In this document: piece after piece, positions 57,268 to 64,000 of the stretch
Numbering within the stretch: position 1 is the first letter of the stretch
Layout of the letters: every line of letters begins with the position of its first letter
Source of the DNA: Gammaproteobacteria bacterium
GTDB taxonomy: Bacteria > Pseudomonadota > Gammaproteobacteria > SZUA-152
Assembly (NCBI GenBank): GCA_013152545.1
Contig: JAADGF010000097.1
Location: forward strand, 19,618 to 83,617
Length of the DNA: 64,000 nt
Reading direction: 5' to 3'
Translations under genes and position numbers: made by a program
Notes under the pieces: model-generated
Seen by the model: the letters and a program-made list of their open reading frames with translations, nothing else
What the model was told of the DNA's origin: nothing
Databases searched by the model: none

Positions 57268-58068
57268 ATGAATTGGTGGGGAAAATTAATTGGCGGCGCT
57301 TTTGGGTTTATGATGGGTGGTCCCATTGGTGCGCTGCTAGGTGCTGCGCTTGGGCATAACTTCGATAAAGGCCTGACGGGCGTAATGAAGGATGCTTCTG
57401 GGCAAGCAGGGGAGACTGAGCGCGTGCAATCTGCGTTTTTTGCTGCCACCTTTTCGATCATGGGTTATATTGCGAAAGCAGATGGCCGTGTCTCTGAACT
57501 GGAAATTACCGCTGCCAATCATGTGATGTCGCAAATGATGCTGAATCCGGAGCAACGACAGGTGGCAAAACGTTTGTTTAACGAAGGTAGGCAACCTCAG
57601 TTTGATCCGGATGCGGTGCTAGCCCAATTTAAACAGGAATGTCATCGGCGTTCCAATCTCATGCAAATGTTTTTGGAAATTCAAATTGCAACCGTGCTTG
57701 CCGATGGGGTTATCGATCAAAAAGAACGTAGCGTATTGTATCATGTTGGCAAGCAACTTGGGTTTTCAGCTAATATCATTGCCCAACTTACACAAATGGC
57801 TCAAGCACAGCAACACTATGCGCATGAACCCGATTATAAGCGCGCGCCCTCAGCATCGGATATTAAATACGCCTACAAAGTGCTTGGTGTTTCTGAGTCT
57901 GCGGACGACACAGAAGTGAAAAAAGCTTATCGCCGTTTAATGAATCAGCATCATCCTGATAAACTGGTATCAAAAGGTTTACCGGATGAAATGATGAAAT
58001 TGGCGACTGAAAAAACACAGGATATTAAACGTGCTTATGAGCAAATAAAGCGCGCCAGAAAATTGTAG
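57268..58068 (+). CDS. djlA: Membrane co-chaperone DjlA
   Basis: A 266-residue DnaK co-chaperone of the inner membrane. An N-terminal glycine-rich membrane helix (KLIGGAFGFMMGGPIGALLGAALGH) is followed by a TerB-like helical domain (FFAATFSIMGYIAKADGRVSELEI) and a C-terminal J domain. The J domain has YKVLGVSESADDTEVKKAYRRLMNQHHPDKL, containing the HPD motif. This is the complete DjlA layout at its usual length. Confidence 0.95.
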   Translation: MNWWGKLIGGAFGFMMGGPIGALLGAALGHNFDKGLTGVMKDASGQAGETERVQSAFFAATFSIMGYIAKADGRVSELEITAANHVMSQMMLNPEQRQVAKRLFNEGRQPQFDPDAVLAQFKQECHRRSNLMQMFLEIQIATVLADGVIDQKERSVLYHVGKQLGFSANIIAQLTQMAQAQQHYAHEPDYKRAPSASDIKYAYKVLGVSESADDTEVKKAYRRLMNQHHPDKLVSKGLPDEMMKLATEKTQDIKRAYEQIKRARKL

Positions 58069-58427
58069 TGGGTAATCAAGTGAAATTGCTAATTAACGAT
58101 TGATTAAGGGCAAAGCTATGTCCAAAGTATTAAGTGTTAGGTGAAGTTGACGTTTCATTTTTGCCACTGTTGCACCTGAAAAAGCGCCAATCAAAGTGTG
58201 AGGTGCGACGTTTGGTGATTCCAAATGAGTCGCGAGCAACGCCGAGTGGCGCTTTTTCCGTTTAACTGCGTTATCCGTCGCTTGTTTGGAACAATCCAAT
58301 CGCAGGCCTTCTGCCTTGTTAAACGAAAAAAACGTCTCCAGCAGCGATAAAAATGAAACGTCAACAGACCCTTAATGTTCTGTAGTAAGTTGCCGTTAAT
58401 GTCGTTGTTTGTCTTTGAAGGATAGCC
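58069..58427. other. Spacer occupied by a large palindromic element
   Basis: Almost the whole space between djlA and the next gene is taken up by the element at 58146-58365. No gene is supported. Confidence 0.6.
58146..58365. repeat. 220-bp nested palindromic element
   Basis: GTTGACGTTTCATTTTT (58146-58162) and AAAAATGAAACGTCAAC (58349-58365) are a perfect 17-bp inverted repeat. GAAAAAGCGCCA (58178-58189) and TGGCGCTTTTTC (58247-58258) form a perfect 12-bp inner stem. A small TTTGG-TGATT-CCAAA hairpin (58211-58225) lies at the centre. No other copy was seen in the window. Confidence 0.8.
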
Positions 58428-58676
58428 ATGATGGAGCGATTGTTGTACTTTGTTGATCATTACACTATCGAAATTATTGTCGCCACTGTGGCGTTGATTT
58501 TATTTATTCACTTGGTCAGAAGCTTTAAAAGGAATCGCTTAATCGAGCATGGTCAGGCTCGAATGGTGGTGGAACAATATGACCAGTACACGGGCGTTTT
58601 TCACAATATTATTTTTGTCGCGATTTTGTTTTTATTAATTCCTCTTCTGATTTATGTGAAGTTTTTTAGTTATTAG
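58428..58676 (+). CDS. Small two-helix membrane protein, unknown
   Basis: An 82-residue protein with two membrane helices (about residues 14-32 and 57-80) separated by a charged loop (SFKRNRLIEHGQARMVVEQYDQYTG). AAGGA lies 7-10 nt before the two ATG codons. Its 3' end overlaps the end of the convergent MerR gene by 11 bp. I do not recognise a family. Confidence 0.6.
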   Translation: MMERLLYFVDHYTIEIIVATVALILFIHLVRSFKRNRLIEHGQARMVVEQYDQYTGVFHNIIFVAILFLLIPLLIYVKFFSY

Positions 58677-59085
58677 GGGCCATTAGAAGGGTGTTTTCGT
58701 CGACGACATTAAGAATGGGGCAATCACTAATCGGTTTGTTCGGCTGACATTGCTTGATTAGCGGGGTAAGTGCCATTTTCATTTTTTCGAGTGCGTCGAT
58801 TTTGCGCTGAATATCCTTAATTTTTGCAATTGCCGCCAGCTTGACGTTTTTGCAAGTTGAGCCGGGGTGATTTTTCAAGTTGATTAATTCGTTAATCTCT
58901 CTTAATGAAAACCCCAATGTTTTTGCATGCTGTATAAACCGAATTTGTTTCACTACTGATTCAGGGTAGCGTCGGTATCCTGATGGGGAGCGGTCGGGTA
59001 GGGAGATCAGACCTTCCCGTTCGTAAAAACGCACGGTTCCCACTCCAATTCCACTCCTTTTAGCAACGTCTCCAATTTGTATCAT
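58666..59085 (-). CDS. MerR family metal-type regulator
   Basis: A 139-residue MerR regulator. The winged-helix start is MIQIGDVAKRSGIGVGTVRFYEREGLI, then SPSGYRRYPESVVKQIRFIQHAKTLGFSLREINELINL, then a dimerisation helix. Cysteines at STCKN, QC and DC place one Cys near the end of the first domain and a C-x8-C pair at the C-terminus, the arrangement of MerR and ZntR metal sites. The ATG at 59085 with AAGGAA is chosen over a start 27 bp earlier. No mer, zntA or copper pump is adjacent. Confidence 0.85.
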   Translation of the reverse strand: MIQIGDVAKRSGIGVGTVRFYEREGLISLPDRSPSGYRRYPESVVKQIRFIQHAKTLGFSLREINELINLKNHPGSTCKNVKLAAIAKIKDIQRKIDALEKMKMALTPLIKQCQPNKPISDCPILNVVDENTLLMAPNN

Positions 59086-59108
59086 AATGCCAAGTTCCTT
59101 GATTATAA

Positions 59109-59139
59109 CCATAAAGTCTACAGTATACTATAGAGTAAA
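59109..59139 (-). promoter_or_regulatory. Candidate MerR-type promoter and operator
   Basis: On the minus strand TTTACT and TTATGG are separated by a 19-bp spacer, which contains the near-palindrome CTATAGTATACTGTAG (59133-59118). A 19-bp spacer with a dyad is the usual layout of promoters controlled by MerR regulators. This would mean the regulator controls its own gene. Confidence 0.45.
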
Positions 59140-59149
59140 GAATTTGTTA

Positions 59150-59278
59150 ACCTAAATTAATCAGTTGGACGACATAGTAGAAGGCCCATCTTTTGAGTGA
59201 AATTGGTTAAAACGCAATATTTCAATTGTATTAAAGTGTAGAGCAACTTAACTAAGTGATTAACTGATGAATTTAGGT
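59150..59278. repeat. Family B dispersed repeat, full length
   Basis: ACCTAAATTAATCAGTT (59150-59166) and AACTGATGAATTTAGGT (59262-59278) match as inverted repeats at 16 of 17 positions. The core CATCTTTTGAGTGAA is shared with the 39313-39439 copy. It lies immediately upstream of the MerR promoter. Confidence 0.85.
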
Positions 59279-59499
59279 GAATCACTTTTCCTCAACGGGT
59301 TCTAAATCGCTGTGCATGCATTCATGCTGTGGCGTAGTTGCTCGGTTTTGCGGCGGTATGTGATTTGTTCGTTACCATTGCGTCACTTGAGAGGGGTGCC
59401 ACATTTCACCTTAAATAGGGTCGGGATTCAATTTGAAATAGTGGTACTACCTGAGTTGTGATACCCATAAAACAATTGATATGTATTACTACGGTCTTT
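59279..59499. other. Spacer downstream of the imuA-like gene
   Basis: No gene; the expected partners imuB and dnaE2 are not present on either side. Confidence 0.4.
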
Positions 59500-60117
59500 T
59501 TAATGTAAATTTAATTGCACTGATTGATGCTGGTATGTCCCTCGGGCTTTTAGTATTTGTACATTAATACCGTTTATTTTAGGTTGTAATTTAAGCCGTA
59601 ATGCAGCGGGCGAGTTTTTTATATTACGTTCACGAAACAATACGCCGAGGGTGCTACCTCTTGTAGCGGCAAGCTGCAGGCGTCGTATGACGCCGTTGGG
59701 CAACCAATTTAACCAGGTTAGTACTAATGCGCAGGATTTGGTTTGCAAGGTTTTTTCAATGGTCCATAAGGTGTCTTTGCAGGAGGCTTCGGGTTGCACA
59801 ATCATAACATGATTAATGTCAACACCTGCGCTGGCGAGTGCAGGAGCATAGGGCATATAGGGTGGTGAAACCCACAAGATCCATCGTTTTTGTTGGCTGA
59901 TTTGCTTCATTAAGGGCAATAATAGTTGTAGCTCGCCAATTCCCCATTTAGGCGTAACCATTTCGACCAATGTGTTGGGTGGCCAGCCTTTACCGGGTAA
60001 AATAGTGTCTAACGACGGATAACCTGTTGGAATGCCGTTAATGTTATTGGTTTTTGCACTGCTTGTACGCCATGGAGTGGGGGCGTTGTGGAGTAACTGT
60101 TGCAATTCTGGGCTCAT
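59500..60117 (-). CDS. imuA: ImuA/SulA-like translesion synthesis accessory protein
   Basis: A 205-residue RecA-like protein. It has the family's opening GIPTGYPSLDTILPGKGWPPNTLVEMV and then ELQLLLPLMKQISQ, in place of a full Walker A, and RGSTLGVLFRERN with ALRLKLQP near the end. ImuA-type proteins usually work with ImuB and DnaE2 in SOS mutagenesis; short forms are also annotated as SulA division inhibitors next to lexA. Neither set is adjacent here. The ATG at 60117 is chosen for GAAGAG 6 nt upstream. A LexA-like site lies about 120 bp before it. Confidence 0.78.
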   Translation of the reverse strand: MSPELQQLLHNAPTPWRTSSAKTNNINGIPTGYPSLDTILPGKGWPPNTLVEMVTPKWGIGELQLLLPLMKQISQQKRWILWVSPPYMPYAPALASAGVDINHVMIVQPEASCKDTLWTIEKTLQTKSCALVLTWLNWLPNGVIRRLQLAATRGSTLGVLFRERNIKNSPAALRLKLQPKINGINVQILKARGTYQHQSVQLNLH

Positions 60118-60815
60118 AATCAACTCTTCGTTAGTTTCAATTTCTCGGGGTTCTTTGAAAAATTTTTTGACACAATTAATTAGTTATAATTTTTATCGGA
60201 GAATATTGCTATACCTGGCTTTGGGTTCTGCCAATAAAAACACTGCTTAAATAATCAGTATTTAGAAGTATAGTGTGATGTCTTGTGGATATCAAGATAC
60301 AGGGTGTGTTTGTTTTAAAATTTAATGTGTTTTTTGTCTTTTTGCATACCCCAAACAGCGCTGATGCGGTATTTTTTGAGTGTTGTCTTTATTTTACCGA
60401 TTTTTGAGGAATGTTATAACGTCTCTCTAACTTCCCTCCATCCCCTTAAGTAACTAACAAGTAAATTGAAAAATACATGCTTAATGCCGTTGGCGTGTCT
60501 ACCACTCTACACGTACTGTTTAGGTGTTTTTATATTCATAAAATTTTATTGAAGAAGTCGCATTAAGTACCTATCCCTTGTTTGGGGGGTGGTGCCTGTT
60601 GTGTTGGTAGTACATACTTTTTTCGTACGATATACATCAGGAGACGTTCCTGAAAAAATGAAAGTCATTTTTCTATATAAAATTTTCGGCGTTATTCCCC
60701 GTTCTTCTCGTGTTTAGGCGGTTAACGATTGCAAGCTTCCTTGCCGCTGAGTAAACGGGTACTCAATGTGAGTACAGAGTAGCGTAAGAGAACTCAGTGA
60801 TAAGGAAAAGTAGAA
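60118..60815. other. Spacer between imuA-like and di-heme cytochrome genes
   Basis: 698 bp divergent spacer. The only signal given weight is the LexA-like site. The half nearest the cytochrome gene is AT-rich, with TATATAAAATT at 60675-60685 as a possible -10 region. No gene. Confidence 0.4.
60241..60260. promoter_or_regulatory. Candidate LexA (SOS) box
   Basis: CACTGCTTAAATAATCAGTA keeps the CTG-N10-CAG core and matches the E. coli LexA consensus at 14 of 20 positions. It is 120 bp upstream of the imuA-like gene. Confidence 0.4.
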
Positions 60816-63155
60816 ATGTATACAAAAAAAATAGGAAAAAATGTAGGGAGACTAGGTATTAGTTTAGGGGTTGTTTTAGTAGGCTATGCGGTGACGCTGA
60901 TCTTGCCTTGGGCCTCTACGGATCAAGAAATTACATTTGAACCGGCGGGTCTTAGTTCAGTTAATAATCTACAAAAAATCTATGATAAGTGGTCTACCAC
61001 CTATGCGACATCCGAGCCAGTTGGTCCTGTACTTACTATGCTCTGGACGCGTGGTTTCTCAAGCGAGTTCAGTCCTGCCAAGGGCATCGCTCAGCTCGAT
61101 TTGAAAAGAAACACCGTTAGTGTCCGGATCGATAATCTTAGTGATACGGAAATTTCAGATGTATGGTTGGTAGATAATCAACCGGGTTTCGGTCGTTCAG
61201 CGATCCCTGAAGAGGGTGATAACCTGGTTAAGATTGGTCGCTTAAAGTTTGAAGAGGGTAATAATAATGCTTGGTTGGATGCGAAGGTTGAGAATCTTGC
61301 AAATTTTCAATTGGATATGATCGTTCTGGCGCGTAAGGATGGCTCCCCGGGTAAAGAGGGTGTGCTATACGGCACAACGTCATTGTTTCAAAAGGTCTTT
61401 CATTACCCAGAGCACAAAGCAGCACCAAAGCAAACGGCTTTCAAGGGGAACCCACTTATTAGCAATGCGAATGCAACGGGTATTACGCCACCGTATTTTT
61501 TTCCGGATTTCGATTCGAATCTATTGAACAAAGGTCGGGATCTGTTTTTCAATGAGACCTTTAATGGCAATGGCCGTTCCTGTGGTACATGTCACCATGA
61601 AGATGATAATATGGCGCTGAGCCTGAAAACCATTGCCAAGCTACCTGCTGATGATCCCTTGTTTATTGTTGAACAGGAGTACCGTCAGGATGGTTCGCTG
61701 AACCCGCTGTTCGGCGATTTCCGGATGGAAAAACCGATATTAATGCGCAAAGCGGGTTTGATTTTGGAGAATCTCAACGGATTTAAAGAACTGAATGGTG
61801 ATTTTACAACCCGAGTTAATATGCGTGCGCCGAACCATGTGCTTAGCCTTCGCACGACCTTGGCACCGCCACCTGTGTTTGCTGATGACGGCACGCTGCC
61901 AGTAGATGTTAATGATCTTGTGTTCGCAGAACGAACCGGTTGGGGGGGTGACGGTACCCCGACAGGTTTTCGTCAGGATTTTTTCGATTCTAACGGCCGT
62001 GATTTGACTGGCTCGCTACGGGATTTTATAGTGGGCGCTGTTGTTCAGCACTACCCGCTAACGCTCGAGCGTTCTGCTTTTAATGAAGATGAATATGGCA
62101 ACCCAAGAACACCGGACTTCCGTTTTCCCACAGAGCAGGAGTTGAATGCCATTGAAGCCTTTATGCTGTCTATTGGTCGGCAGGAAGAAAACGATGACTT
62201 GAGTACTATCAGTCTTTCTGATGAACTGGCTGATCGTGGTCGACTAAACTATATGGGGTTTAATGTGTTTGATTCCACCCCGACTGATGGACGTCCGCCG
62301 CTGAACTGTAACTCCTGTCATTTCAATGGTGGTAGTAATACCGATCCGACTTTTCCGTTCATCGCGGGTGTTTCGCCGAACCATGATTTGGCTGATTTAG
62401 CTGCCAATGGTGGCGCCATCCCAAGTCATAATCGTTCTTTTGGACCGCAGGTGGAACGCTTAGCTGATCAGGCGGGTGATGTGCTTGTTCAGACGGTCGA
62501 TGATCCGAGTGTAGCAGGTAACTGTTTTACCAATGGTCTTGCTGAAGTTCCGCTGTTACCAGGCGACGGTCCCGGTTTGGGTCCAAGTGCTGGTTGTGAC
62601 GCAAATCCATTTGACAACGGTTTTGCATTTGATTTTGGCGATCAGTTCGCGGATTTGAGAGTTGCTGGCAATCGCTTCAATGTGCCAGTGGTGTTCGAAG
62701 CAGCAGATAATGCACCGTTTTTCCATGGGCATCAAATTAACACCATTGAAGGTGCCGTTGCTTTCTATGCAACCAATCGCCATTTACGTAATGGTGATTT
62801 TTTAGGTGCTATTGTGCCATTAAATGGTTCGCAGGTTGATAATGTAGCTCGTTTCATTCGTGTGATGGGGGCAGACTTCAACGTAACTTCAGCTATTCAA
62901 TTGTTAAAAAAGGCGAAAAATCTTCACAAGCGTCGTGATCGGAGAATCAATGCAAAATTAGCCCAAGCCGAGACGATTGATGCGATCGAGCTTCTCAATC
63001 CGGTTGATCTGCATATCCAGGATGCTGTCCCGCTGTTAAGGAAAGCAAGTAAAATCCTTAAGCGTATTTCGCGTAACGGTAATCGTCACTTGCTCCAGCA
63101 GGGGATCAATGTGCTCAAAGACGTTCAGGCTGCTATGGTTACGCGTGGCGTGTAA
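60816..63155 (+). CDS. Di-heme cytochrome c, peroxidase/MauG-like
   Basis: A 779-residue exported or membrane-anchored protein. The N-terminal segment (about residues 14-32, SLGVVLVGYAVTLILPWA) is an uncleaved anchor or signal. Residues about 35-220 form an extra domain without a known motif. Two heme sites follow, CGTCHH (Cys256) and CNSCHF (Cys498), in the layout of the di-heme peroxidase/MauG superfamily (SCGTCHHEDDNMALS; RGRLNYMGFNVF ... LNCNSCH). The last approx. 85 residues are Lys/Arg-rich helices. Long forms like this include rubber oxygenases and uncharacterised proteins; the reaction cannot be named. Confidence 0.75.
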   Translation: MYTKKIGKNVGRLGISLGVVLVGYAVTLILPWASTDQEITFEPAGLSSVNNLQKIYDKWSTTYATSEPVGPVLTMLWTRGFSSEFSPAKGIAQLDLKRNTVSVRIDNLSDTEISDVWLVDNQPGFGRSAIPEEGDNLVKIGRLKFEEGNNNAWLDAKVENLANFQLDMIVLARKDGSPGKEGVLYGTTSLFQKVFHYPEHKAAPKQTAFKGNPLISNANATGITPPYFFPDFDSNLLNKGRDLFFNETFNGNGRSCGTCHHEDDNMALSLKTIAKLPADDPLFIVEQEYRQDGSLNPLFGDFRMEKPILMRKAGLILENLNGFKELNGDFTTRVNMRAPNHVLSLRTTLAPPPVFADDGTLPVDVNDLVFAERTGWGGDGTPTGFRQDFFDSNGRDLTGSLRDFIVGAVVQHYPLTLERSAFNEDEYGNPRTPDFRFPTEQELNAIEAFMLSIGRQEENDDLSTISLSDELADRGRLNYMGFNVFDSTPTDGRPPLNCNSCHFNGGSNTDPTFPFIAGVSPNHDLADLAANGGAIPSHNRSFGPQVERLADQAGDVLVQTVDDPSVAGNCFTNGLAEVPLLPGDGPGLGPSAGCDANPFDNGFAFDFGDQFADLRVAGNRFNVPVVFEAADNAPFFHGHQINTIEGAVAFYATNRHLRNGDFLGAIVPLNGSQVDNVARFIRVMGADFNVTSAIQLLKKAKNLHKRRDRRINAKLAQAETIDAIELLNPVDLHIQDAVPLLRKASKILKRISRNGNRHLLQQGINVLKDVQAAMVTRGV

Positions 63156-63321
63156 TGAGCTAGAAGGACTGGAAATACAGGGATGTATTTGTAACTCAAG
63201 AGAGTCGAGTTCTTATTTGAGCGTTTGCAATCTATCACTCTTTAATAAATCAAGTGGTTGCAGATAGCTCGATGTTTTTAGAGCTAATAGTATACTCAAT
63301 CTAATACCAAGAGAATGAAAC

Positions 63322-63804
63322 ATGAAAAAACTGAAAACAGCTATTGTTGCAGTATTAGGTATCGGCATTTGGTTGGAGGCGGGGGGGAGTTCCGCTGACG
63401 AAAAACAAGTTGTTTCATTCCCTGACGACCATCGGGGCTGGCAGCATGTTCGCTCCACGGTCATTCATGATCAGGATAACCCTCTGTTTGGCTTCCTTTC
63501 CGTATACGCTGATTCCAAAGCATTGAAAGCGAACAAGGCAAATAAAACTTATCCCAGCGGCAGCAAGATCGTCGGCATTTTCCACGATGTGGTGGATAAG
63601 GGGGGAATCATGACCCAGGGCAAACGGCTTAAATATGTCGTGATGGTCAAAGACTCTCAGTTCAAAAATACTGGGGGATGGGGGTTCGAGGCCTTTGATG
63701 CATCAGGCAAACAGACTTTGACCAAAGATGCAAAAGCCGAGTGTTTTGTTTGCCACACTTCGGTAGCTGATAAGGATTTTGTCTTTTCCACCTTTGTTGA
63801 ATAG
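63322..63804 (+). CDS. Cytochrome P460 family protein
   Basis: A 160-residue periplasmic mono-heme protein. A signal peptide (about residues 1-25) precedes a beta-rich domain, with the heme site CFVCHTSVADKDFVFS near the C-terminus, exactly as in cytochrome P460. Family members oxidise hydroxylamine or bind NO and related ligands, using a heme cross-linked to a Lys; the relatives called c'-beta lack enzyme activity. Which type applies cannot be read from sequence alone. It follows the di-heme cytochrome by 166 bp. Confidence 0.9.
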   Translation: MKKLKTAIVAVLGIGIWLEAGGSSADEKQVVSFPDDHRGWQHVRSTVIHDQDNPLFGFLSVYADSKALKANKANKTYPSGSKIVGIFHDVVDKGGIMTQGKRLKYVVMVKDSQFKNTGGWGFEAFDASGKQTLTKDAKAECFVCHTSVADKDFVFSTFVE

Positions 63805-64000
63805 TCGGTTGGAACGGTCGCCTATTTTGGCCACTATTAACAACGATTGTAGTGATCAAGCGTTAAGCGGAAGCGAAAACAGAGGGCTGCTTGGCAGAGC
63901 AAGGTAGGTTAGGTGGCGTTAACAATTAAGCCAGCCAAATTACTGAGCAGACCAAAAACAACATGGCTTGATAATTTCGCTTTAGTCTTTCATAACGTGT
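63805..64000. other. Window end, non-coding
   Basis: No gene or repeat recognised in the last 196 bp. Confidence 0.4.

Overview
The window looks like a chromosomal segment of a gammaproteobacterium of low to moderate GC. The block petA-petB-petC-sspA-sspB, the cutA-dsbD and fxsA-groES-groEL pairings, and SspB, CsiV, DjlA and S-methylthioinosine phosphorylase all point that way. No rRNA, tRNA, CRISPR array, prophage or intact transposase was recognised. Most sequence is ordinary chromosome, but the spacers are long and carry several families of short palindromic repeats.

Layout. 1-8.3 kb: an MscS channel cut by the window edge, a DsrE-like protein, a purine salvage pair (HGPRT and methylthioinosine phosphorylase), CsiV, peptide deformylase, LigA, a DUF2784 membrane protein and a small ABM monooxygenase. 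8.5-16.7 kb: a POTRA/Omp85 outer-membrane protein; a thiol-redox cluster on the minus strand (cutA, a DsbD with a duplicated N-terminal domain, a TlpA-like thioredoxin); then fxsA and a groES-groEL operon behind a CIRCE operator and ended by a strong terminator. 16.9-23.6 kb: an ABC exporter, a frameshifted 64-residue peptide made only of Gly, Met and Ser with a structured leader, and a giant membrane spermidine-synthase-like protein. 24.7-37.5 kb: a complete alternative complex III operon (actA, actB split in two, actC-F), followed by the cytochrome bc1 operon (petABC) and sspAB. Two different quinol:cytochrome c oxidoreductases therefore sit next to each other. 38.7-41.3 kb: a small membrane protein, a VOC protein and a PAS-GGDEF diguanylate cyclase. 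42.0-49.3 kb: a more GC-rich heavy-metal efflux cluster (a His-rich CzcI-like peptide, czcCBA and a CzcD-type CDF transporter) that may have been acquired. 49.8-50.8 kb: a Crp/Fnr regulator and a DUF2892 protein with an operator between them. 52.1-55.8 kb: a 1233-residue lipoprotein with five approx. 90-residue repeats and fourteen approx. 43-residue propeller-type repeats. 56.1-60.1 kb: a SleB-like hydrolase, DjlA, a small membrane protein, a MerR regulator and an ImuA-like protein without ImuB/DnaE2. 60.8-63.8 kb: a di-heme cytochrome c and a cytochrome P460.

The respiratory genes form the functional core. ACIII and bc1 both pass electrons from quinol to cytochrome c, DsbD and TlpA proteins can support cytochrome c maturation, and the di-heme cytochrome and P460 add further periplasmic redox proteins. 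HGPRT can recycle the hypoxanthine released by methylthioinosine phosphorylase.

The most unusual non-coding signal is the spacer repeats. Family A has ends resembling ATACCCGTAGCGTTTGAG and at least eight full or partial copies; its paired ends change together between copies. Family B has ends resembling ACCTAAATTAATCAGTTG and about nine full or partial copies. Several further long palindromes occur once each. All are non-coding and mobile or structural in appearance. Some touch stop codons or promoters of neighbouring genes.
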